Origin: Hibiscus mutabilis
Taxonomy: Eukaryota; Streptophyta; Magnoliopsida; Malvales; Malvaceae
Length of the DNA stretch: 64,000 bases
Assembly: GCA_019671005.1 (NCBI GenBank)
Contig: CM033725.1
Span: 33,254,678 to 33,318,677, forward strand
Direction of reading: 5' to 3'
A model generated the notes under the pieces. That model was not told the DNA's origin. It worked only from the letters and a program-made list of their open reading frames with translations, and searched no databases. Below are positions 56,932 to 64,000 of this stretch, piece by piece. The first letter of the stretch is position 1, and each line of letters begins with the position of its first letter. The position numbers and the translations under genes were made by a program.

Positions 56932-58412
56932 TTACTCCGAGAGCTCGTCGTCATGGATGATTAGTTTCCTTTTGGCTGGTGTCATGATTCTTTTGCTTGA
57001 AGGCGGTGGTTGCTTCCTTGTTGATGATTGTGGAATCGATCCTCGTACAGGGGTGTCCTCATCATCCTCTTCCTCAATCTCATTGGTTTTTCGCTTGGGC
57101 TTGGGGGATTCGACTAGTGTGGTCTTTGTTGGTGTAATGGAGGACTCGTTCGAATCTAAAAAATTGGACAATGATTCAGTACGAGTTGATTCAGGCATAG
57201 GCACTTTACCTTTGGCTTTTGCAGTGGTTGTCGGGGCATCTTTAGCTTTGGTTGCCGTGGCATCTTCAATGTTGGTTGCCGTGGCAACTGCTTGGGCAGG
57301 CGCAGTGTAGGTTGCCGCGGCATCATCTGTTGCGGTTGCCGTGGCAACCGCTTCATTGGTTGCCGTGGCAAGGATTTCGGCAGGAAAGGTAGGGAACGGT
57401 ACGCGGCTGTCCAGGTACTTTTCCAGGATAACTTGGGTGATGGCATTGTTGTGATCCTTCATGTACCACATGAACATTAGTTGCTGGGCTTCAATATGCC
57501 TAAGGCGGTTTGCCAACGGTTGTAAGAGTTCTTCAAGTTGTCCCGGGATTACTGTCCGAGTTGCCCGGGCATCAATTGCCTTTTCAAGTTGTCCCATTAC
57601 CTTTCGGATTTGTGCTCGATTCCAACCGGACTTTGGTAGGGCCTTTTCATCGGTAGACTCACTTGGGACATGCATCTCCTTACAAAGATTGGAAATTAAG
57701 CAAGGGAAGAAAAGAGAACCCTTGTCTTTTGTGCTACATACAAAAATCTCATCACAAATAACTTTTCCAATGTTAATAATGCAATTATGCAAGATAGAAT
57801 ATATGAGCAAAAGATGAGGTATATCAACGGTGGTGTTGTGGGCATTAAAGATGTTTTAACAAACTTATTCCATAATTTTGCCTCAGGTGTAAGCCAAAGG
57901 CGGTTTACCGTGCCCTTATATTTACCGTCGTTCCAATGAGTCCCCGGTAGAGTGAGTTCTTAAAGCACCTTATCGAGTTGCATGGGTGTGAGTTGATCAA
58001 CAAAAGCTTGATGTTGATCAACAAAGGCTTGATGCTCGTCCTTCTCAACGTAGAGCCCGTAAAAGGTGTTGATGCTTTCGGGGCTTACGAGGATAGCCTT
58101 GTCACGAACAAAAACATAAGGATTATCCGGGTTAGGCGAGTGAGCATAGAATTCTCTTACTTATGAGATGTTACCCGGTTATGATTGATGGCAAAAGATT
58201 TGCCACTTTTGACAAGCAATCCTTTCGAAGATGAATGGCTCAAGGCCAAAATCTTGATGAGAGTTGGAGTATTCGAAGCCTTGTTCTTCACAAATCTTCC
58301 GACTTTGAAACTTGGAGTGAAATCTTTCTTGAACCGCCGGTGTAGCAAACTTCTTGTAACTTGGTTCGTTGGAAGAACTTGGGTGCACCAAAAACTTGAT
58401 TTTGGATGCCAT
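56932..58412 (-). pseudogene. E5 ORF2: putative plant transposon protein (Athila env-position ORF)
   Basis: It starts MASKIKFLVHPSSSNEPSYK (58412); the first frame stops at 58179. After shifts the text continues EFYAHSPNPDNPYVFVRDK, INTFYGLYVEKDEHQAFVDQ and ELTLPGTHWND. An open frame from 57810 reads INIGKVICDEIFVCSTKDKG, LFFPCLISNLCKEMHVP, then an Ala/Thr-rich segment (ATATNEAVATATATDDAAAT) and a basic tail with PKPKRKTNEIEEEDDED. The order fits the Athila ORF2 family of unknown role. The Ala/Thr segment is a translation of six copies of the inverted-repeat motif. A 21-bp duplication (GTTGATCAACAAA...) repeats HQAFVDQ near 57993-58035. Confidence 0.75.
57227..57372. repeat. Six inverted-repeat motif copies within E5 ORF2
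   Basis: Starts at 57227, 57251, 57275, 57311, 57335 and 57359: GTTGTCGGGGCATC, GTTGCCGTGGCATC, GTTGCCGTGGCAAC, GTTGCCGCGGCATC, GTTGCCGTGGCAAC and GTTGCCGTGGCAAG. Spacings are 24, 24, 36, 24 and 24, all multiples of 3, so the frame is kept. Confidence 0.92.
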
Positions 58413-59042
58413 GGATGATCTTGGTTGTGAGTTGGGTAGAAACAAAGAAAATAAAGCAAAAGAAACTAAAGAGTTGCAAGGTTAAAAGTAGGAATAGGTT
58501 TCTTTGAAGTTAAGGGTGATGGGTTAAATAGAAAAGATAGGTAGTATATATGGTGGGTGAGATTGATTGGAAAGAAAGAAAGCAAGAGTTTTAATTGGTG
58601 GAAGGGGGCGGCAAAGGGATTTGGGAAAGGGAAAGGGTTTGGCTGGCTAATAGGGTTTATTTAGGGTAAATTGGAGGCTTAATATAAGCCTTAGGTTTAG
58701 CCAATTAGTTTCCTTGTTGAAGAAACTTCCTTCTTGAATCAAATTCCTCTTTATCTTGAACTCTTTTCCTATAATTAAAAAACAAATAAAATAAGGATTA
58801 CAATTAAAGATAAACTAGTAAATAAAATAAAAAGAAATAAATAAAGATGTGCAAAAAAATTCTTAAACCTAAAATTCAAAAATAATTAAATGAATATGAA
58901 AGAAAGATGTAGTATCAATCCTAAAGAAAATAAATAAATATATCCTAAAAAATAAATAACCAAAATTAATAAAATAAAATTATAATAAGTTCGAATAAAA
59001 GAAAACTAAAAATAAAAAGAAAATATCTAAAGGAGAGCATGC
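58413..59042 (-). other. Non-coding region between E5 ORF2 and integrase
   Basis: A/T-rich, no recognisable gene. A run rich in AATAAATAAA words fills 58770-59030. Confidence 0.6.
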
Positions 59043-60300
59043 TCATGCATCTCTTAAGGTGACCACTTCTTTGTTACGTTCCACATGGGCACCGTTATAG
59101 TGCTTCAATCTTTGTCCATTAACTTTGAATTCATGTTCGTCAGTGGTGGACTTGATTATCACGACACCATGAGAGAATGGTTTGACAACTTCGAATGGCC
59201 CCGACCATCTTGATTTCAGTTTTCCCAGGAAAAGTTTCAGCCGAGAATTGAATAAGAGAACTAGTTTCCCTGGCATGAATTGTTGCGGCAATAGTTTCTT
59301 GTCATGCCATTGCTTTGTTTTCTCCTTGTAGATTCGTGCATTGTCATAGATAAGTGCACGGAATTCTTCTATCTCGTTGAGATCTAGTAAACATTTTTGT
59401 CCGGCACTTTCCCAATCCATATTCACGGTCTTGATTGCCCAATATGCTTTGTGTTCGATTTCCACCGGTAAGTGACAAGTCTTACCATAGACAAGGCGAA
59501 ACGGGGACATTCCCAGGGGTGTTTTGAATGCGGTTCGGTAAGCCCAAAGTGCTTCGTCTAATCTTAAAGACCAATCTTTTCGGGAGGGATTGACAACCTT
59601 CTCGAGGATATTCTTCAATTCCCGTCTAGAAATTTTTGCTTGCCCATTAGTTTGTGGATGATATGTCATGGCAATTTTGTGTGACACGCCGAAGCGTTGC
59701 AACATCTTGGCAATAAGTCTGTTATCAAAGTGCTTGCCTTCATCACTGAAAATTGCTCTCGGCATCCCAAACCGTGTAAATATTTTTTTTGCAAGAATCG
59801 TTGCACAGTCTTGGAATCGTTGGCGGGAACTGTAGCCGCCTCAATCTATTTAGACACGTAGTCGACGGCAAGTAGAATGTAGAGGTTTCCAAATGAAGAT
59901 GGGAAAGGTCCCATAAAATTAATCCCCCATACATCAAACAATTCCACCTCAAGGATGTTTTGGAGCGGCATCTCATGTCGTCTAGAGATATTGGCCATCC
60001 TCTGGCAACGATCACATTGCTTGTAAAACTCTTGGGCATCTTTGTACAATGTTGGCCAATACAAACCGGATTCCAAAACTTTGGCCGTGGTATGTGTTCC
60101 TCCAAAATGTCCTCCATAGGGTGAAGAATGGCATTGTCGGAGTACATTCTGCTACTCTTCTTCAGGGACACATCGTCGTATAATCTGACCTGCACATTGT
60201 TTAAACAAAAGAGGCTCATCCCATAATTAATGCTTAGCATCATGGCGGAACTTCTTCTTTCCTTGGTGAGTAAGGCCATAAGGTAAAATACCACAAACAA
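59043..60300 (-). pseudogene. E5 integrase with altered catalytic residues
   Basis: The zinc-binding part (60076-59846) reads YWPTLYKDAQEFYKQCDRCQ with FDVWGINFMGPFPSS, where Athila integrases usually have Asp (WGIDFMG). After a break near 59.77-59.85 kb, 59043-59765 reads IFSDEGKHFDNRLIAKM (second Asp present), YHPQTNGQAKISRRELK (usual Glu of the QVE type replaced by Lys), AYRTAFKTPLGMSPFRLVYG and the C-terminal SRLKLFLGKLKSRWSGPFEV. Two catalytic positions are thus changed (D to N, E to K), both explainable by G-to-A transitions. The enzyme would be inactive. Confidence 0.85.
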
Positions 60301-61634
60301 GGAAATTAACTAAATCAGCGTACCAGGGTATTGCCGAGGCAACTACTTTCGTGGTTGCCGAGGCGTGCGCGTCAAGGGTTGTCGAGGCATGTACGTCTAG
60401 AGTTGTCGAGGCGTCGAAGGTTGCCGAGGCGTCAAGGGTTACCGAGGCATGCGCATCCATGGTTGCCGAGGCATCAGGGGTTGCCAAGGCAACTAATAGT
60501 TTCTCATCCGGGAATGCATCCCATATCTCTAAATCTACATCCTCCTCCTTATTGCCTTCTAAGCGTGATAAGTGATCGGCAACTTGATTTTCTGTTCCTT
60601 TTTTGTCCTTAATTTCAATGTCAAACTCTTGTAAAAGCAATATCCAACGAATCAAACAAGGTTTGGCATCCTTTTTAGCAAACAAATACTTAATTACCGA
60701 ATGGTCTGTGTGGATAATTACTTTTGCACCAATCAAATAGGATCGAAACTTGTTAAATGCAAAAACTACGGCTAGTAACTCTTTCTCCGTTGTTGTATAA
60801 TTCACTTGAGCACTATTAAGAGTTTTACTAGCGTAGTACATCACATGAGAGGTCTTACCTGTGCGTTGGCCTAGGACTGCCCCTACCGCAAAATCACTTG
60901 CATCATACATTAGCTCAAAAGGTAGTGTCCAATCGGGTGGAACGACAATGGGTGTCGAGGCAAGCTTTTCCTTTAGGGTTTTGAATGCTTGAGTGTAAGA
61001 ATCATCAAAGTTGAAGGTTTTATCATGTTCAAGCAAATTACACAAGGGTTTAGTAATCTTAGAAAAATTATGAATGAACCTCCTGTAAAAACCTGCATGT
61101 CCAAGAAAGCTTCGAATTCCTTTAGCTGAACTTGGTGGGGCTAATCTCTTGATCGCATCCACCTTGGCTTTGTCTACTTTGATTCCCTTGGATGAAATCT
61201 TGTGGCCGAGCACAATTCCTTCATCTACTATAAAATGGTACTTCTCGCAATTAAGGACTAAATCGGATTCTTCACATCTTCCCAACACCTTCTCTAAATT
61301 GTCGAGGCAACCATCGAAGTCATTACCAAATACGGAAAAATCGTCCATGAAGATTTCAAGGAAGTCTTCGACCATATCTGAAAAGAGTGCCATCATGCAT
61401 CTTTGGAAGGTTTTATTGATCTTCTGGTGCTATGGCAATTTGATTGTAACCTGAATAACCATCAAGAAAACAATAAAAGGGTTTACCTGCAAGATGGTGA
61501 AGCATTTGATCAATAAAGGGTAATGGGAAGTGATCTTTCCTAGTGGCTTTGTTTAGCTTTCGGTAATCCATACAAACCCTCCAACCGGTCATAGTCCTGG
61601 TTGGACTGAGTTCATTGTTTCCATTACTTACCAT
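60227..61634 (-). pseudogene. E5 RT palm/thumb, RNase H and motif-rich linker
   Basis: 61413-61634 carries GWRVCMDYRKLNKATRKDHF and CFLDGYSGYNQIAIAPEDQ. A break of about 20 bases follows. From 61396 one 389-residue frame reads VEDFLEIFMDDFSVFGNDFD (active site MDD), GHKISSKGIKVDKAKVDAI, FRSFLGHAGFYRR-like thumb text, then RNase H (YDASDFAVGAVLGQRTGK, STTEKELLAVVFAFNKFRSY-type, HTDHSVIKYLFAKKDAK). It ends with a linker rich in DASATMDAHASVTLDAS before the integrase. The linker is the translation of eight motif copies (60330-60493). Confidence 0.88.
60330..60493. repeat. Eight inverted-repeat motif copies in E5 RNase H-integrase linker
   Basis: Starts at 60330, 60354, 60378, 60402, 60420, 60438, 60462 and 60480, at 24 or 18 base intervals. 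The first and last are ATTGCCGAGGCAAC and GTTGCCAAGGCAAC; the middle copies end GCGTG, GCATG, GCGTC or GCATC. Spacing in multiples of 3 keeps the frame. Confidence 0.92.
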
Positions 61635-61661
61635 CGTTATACCTCCCCTTTTCGGTACACA

Positions 61662-62006
61662 TTATACCGGACTTACCCATGTACTATTAGAGATAGGGTA
61701 TATGATGCCGGCGTTAAGCCACTTGATGATTTCTTTCATTACAACCCCTTTCATGGCATGATTCAGTCTCTTCTGGGCCTCAATCGAAGGTTTGTGAACA
61801 TCTTCCAACAAAATCTTATGCATACACACTGCCGAACTAATTTCCTTCAAGCCGGCAATTGTCCACCCTATCGTCTTCTTGTGAAGCATCAACATGTCGA
61901 TCAGCTTCTTTTCCTGCTCAGGCTGTAACTTAGAGGAAATAATTATAGGCTGTGTATTATTGGTTCCCAAGTAAGCATATTTTAGTTGCCCTGGAAATTG
62001 TTTCAA
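61662..62006 (-). pseudogene. E5 RT N-terminal region
   Basis: It reads LKYAYLGTNNTQPIIISSKL, MLHKKTIGWTIAGLKEISSA and RLNHAMKGVVMKEIIKWLNA with ISNSTWVSPV, the usual Athila entry into RT fingers. It is separated from 61634 by a short break with a stop. Confidence 0.82.
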
Positions 62007-62150
62007 ATCAAGAATCGGTGGTTGTTCAATGGAGGGCTTTTCGAGTTTACTGTTCTTTCCTGAGTAATCCAGTGGTTCAAAGTATGTACCTGTTCGATTG
62101 ACTAACCAATTTGCCTCTTCTTGTTGTTCCTCATTGATCGGTTCTTCATA

Positions 62151-63398
62151 CTACTTAGGTTCCTCTAAATTGGCAATGTAGTTGCCGAGGCAACTAAATT
62201 CCACGTCGAAGTCAAACTCTGTCGTGGCATGAAGAAGTTGGCATTCTTCCGGATCATCGGCATGCCTTAGTGTTTGGAACACATTTAGTTTAACTTGCTG
62301 GTTATTCACCCTCATTGTGAGTTCTCCCTTTTCAACATCGATCAAGGTTCTCCCTGTCGCTATGAAAGGTTTCCCGAGAATGATAGATGCATGCTCATCT
62401 GCTTCACAATCCAAAACAATAAAGTCAGCGGGAAAAATAAATTTATCAACTTTTACCAGTATGTCTTCAATTTTTCCCTCTGGATGCACATAGGATATGT
62501 CAGCTAGTTGTAGCATAACTGTTGTAGGTCTTGCCTTCCCGATTCATAGTTTCTAGAAAACCGATTTAGGCATCAAGTTTATGCTTGCTCCAAGGTCACA
62601 TAATGCTTTCCCAACATAGTGGTTTCTGATAGAACATGGTATTGTGAAACTTTCGGGATCTTTCAACTTGGGTGGTATGATATTGTACAACATGGCCATA
62701 CATCCCTCTGTTGCGGCAATTGTTTCAAACTCTCCTAACCTTGTTCTCTTGGACACAATGTCTTTCAGAAACTTGGCATAGTTCAGCATTTGTTCAATTG
62801 CCTCAACCAATGGCAAGTTGATATGGACTTGCTTTAGGATATCAAGAAACTTCTTGAATTGATATTCTTGCTTTTGTCGCTTCAACCTTTGTGGGAATGG
62901 TGGTGGAAGTCGGATATCTTCAATCCTTTCATTGGTCTGGAACTTGATTGACGGTATTGTCAGGGCAACTAGAGTTGTCGATGCATTGTCAATCGGGGTT
63001 ACCATGGCATCCTTATCGCTGGTTGTCGTAGCATGCTTATCGCTGGTTGCTGCGACATTTCCTTGTTCAGCATCTGAGGCCTTGCCGCTGAGTTCATCTT
63101 GTTCTTTTTGTGGAGTTTTGTTTGATGAGCGAGCTTGAGCCTCCTTAAGTTGTCGGCCACTTCTACTGGTGATCGCCTTACATTGCTCGTGGCTAGTTCT
63201 TCTTGCGACTTCAGTATCGCTGGGTAAACCTCCTTGCGGTCTAGTATTCAGGTTTTGAGCAAATTGTCCAACTTGAGTTTCCAATGATTTGATTGTCGCC
63301 TCTTGGTTTTGCAATCTCATCTCGGTCCTATTAATAAAAGCATCAGTTCTTTTTATGAAGTTACTATTCTCAGCCATATAAGATTCAGTTTTCAACAT
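62151..63398 (-). pseudogene. E5 gag-protease linker and protease
   Basis: From 63398: heptads (NRTEMRLQNQEATIKSLETQ, VGQFAQNLNTRPQGGLPSD), a variable linker containing SDKHATTTSDKDAMVTPIDN that coincides with motif copies (62956-63070), then LKQVHINLPLVEAIEQMLNY, DPESFTIPCSIRNHYVGKAL and the active-site CDLGASINLMPKSVF. A stop at 62553 and a short gap are followed by 62151-62516: LADISYVHPEGKIEDILVKV, DFIVLDCEADEHASIILGKP. The protease would process gag-pol. Only one or two breaks are visible. Confidence 0.85.
62181..62194. repeat. Single perfect inverted-repeat motif in E5 protease-RT region
   Basis: GTTGCCGAGGCAAC inside the frame, coding CLGN on the minus strand, so here it is in a different frame from the Ala/Thr-coding copies. 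Confidence 0.85.
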
Positions 63399-64000
63399 AA
63401 AAGCATTGAGAGAATTTTACAAAGAACTAGATGTTGTCGGCTGTTGCTGGCAACTGTTGCCGTAGCATATTCTGCTGGAATCCCGATGCTTGTGCATTCT
63501 GATTGTTCTGGTTTAGAGCATTGTTGGGATTACTCCATGAAAAATTGGGTGCTTATTCCAAGCTGGATTATATGTGTTGGACATCACATTGTTGTTCCGG
63601 TTGTAATTCCCCATATAAAAGCTGGATTCCAGATTCTGCATACATTCAGAAGAATTATGGTTACCACCACATAACTCACAAAAAGAATCTACTACTTGAC
63701 CTCCTATGTGTTGTTTTGTTTCTGCATGTTCTGGACCATCTTGGTTAGAGTGGCCAATTGTGCCGAAATTGAATCTGATGATCCCAGTTCATGTATTGTG
63801 GCTTGGCGTCTAACTCCTCGTCTTCTAGAAGATAGGAACTGATAATCATTCTTGGCGAGCCTGTTCAGAATTTGCATTGCTTCTTTCGGTGACTTATCTA
63901 GGAGTATGTCGTTTGCCGAGGCATCTAGCATCATCCTTGTTGGTGTATTTACAGCATTGGAAAACATTGTCACTTGTGTCCATACTGGGAATCCGTGTAG
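63399..64000 (-). pseudogene. E5 gag C-terminal part (continues beyond window)
   Basis: 63704-63973 reads NTPTRMMLDASANDILLDKS, PKEAMQILNRLAKNDYQFLS and AQLATLTKMVQNMQKQNNT, the end of Athila gag before its zinc knuckle. 63399-63703, Gln/Asn-rich on the minus strand, is out of frame (a knuckle of the CxxC type is likely in CELCGGNH-like text near 63660-63680). Motif copies occur at about 63432-63466 and 63912-63925. Confidence 0.7.

Larger units (their letters stand above)
54667..64000 (-). mobile_element. E5: Athila element carrying repeated GTTGCC-NN-GGCAAC motifs (5' end beyond window)
   Basis: On the minus strand, from the window end: gag C-terminus, protease, RT, RNase H, integrase, a separate ORF2 in the env position, PPT and 3' LTR. 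These are Athila features (PR with DLGAS, RT with FMDDF, ORF2 of the putative plant transposon protein type). A short inverted-repeat motif is scattered through all these parts. Frames are broken in RT, integrase and ORF2. Confidence 0.9.

Noticed and set aside
57227..57372. Ala/Thr-rich stretch of ORF2 as a mucin-like or signal domain
   Set aside because: It is the direct translation of repeated DNA motifs that also occur in non-coding parts of E5.

Overview
The window is nuclear DNA of a flowering plant, almost entirely nested and decayed LTR retrotransposons. The evidence is Ty3/gypsy Tat/Ogre and Athila proteins, LTRs with TG...CA ends and 5-bp target duplications, a hAT-like TIR pair, a Mutator-like foldback, and a chloroplast psbZ / trnS-UGA / psbC block in plastid gene order. 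I see no intact host gene. The only host-like coding trace is a broken RRM fragment near 1.33-1.58 kb.

Layout. (1) 1-1138: a foldback element whose two halves are inverted copies of each other. (2) 1330-1580: RRM pseudogene fragment. (3) 2061-31502: E1, a plus-strand, non-autonomous Tat-type element with gag remnants and no pol. Its 3' LTR is split by E2. (4) 13264-31040: E2, a complete but mutated minus-strand Tat/Ogre element with target duplication GGGCT. Its order is LTR, PBS, ORF1, gag, protease/G-patch, intron, RT, RNase H, second RNase H, integrase, higher-order tandem repeat, PPT, LTR. (5) 31969-39672: a CACTA-like end and a hAT-like element full of repeats, holding a 2.75-kb solo LTR (36493-39242, target duplication ATAGA). 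(6) about 40.5-41.79 kb: plastid insertion. (7) 41.79-51.0 kb: E3, a minus-strand Tat/Ogre element cut off in RNase H at the plastid junction. (8) 51.0-54.67 kb: E4, an eroded plus-strand Athila. (9) 54667 to the window end: E5, a minus-strand Athila with LTR, ORF2, integrase, RT/RNase H, protease and gag C-terminus. Its 5' end lies beyond the window.

How the parts work together. Each Tat element would copy itself by tRNA-primed reverse transcription, using its PBS and PPT with RT/RNase H, and then integrate with its integrase. Most frames are broken by stops or indels, so present copies would need help in trans. In E2 and E3 a short phase-2 intron separates protease from RT, and removing it joins the two frames exactly.

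Most unusual signals: a 14-bp inverted-repeat motif (GTTGCC-NN-GGCAAC) scattered through coding and non-coding parts of E5; a 226-bp higher-order repeat built on CTTCCTATATAGAA in E2; a block of about 115 bp shared by otherwise diverged Tat LTRs that carries a copy of the PBS core; and a near-complete 1.1-kb DNA hairpin at the left edge.
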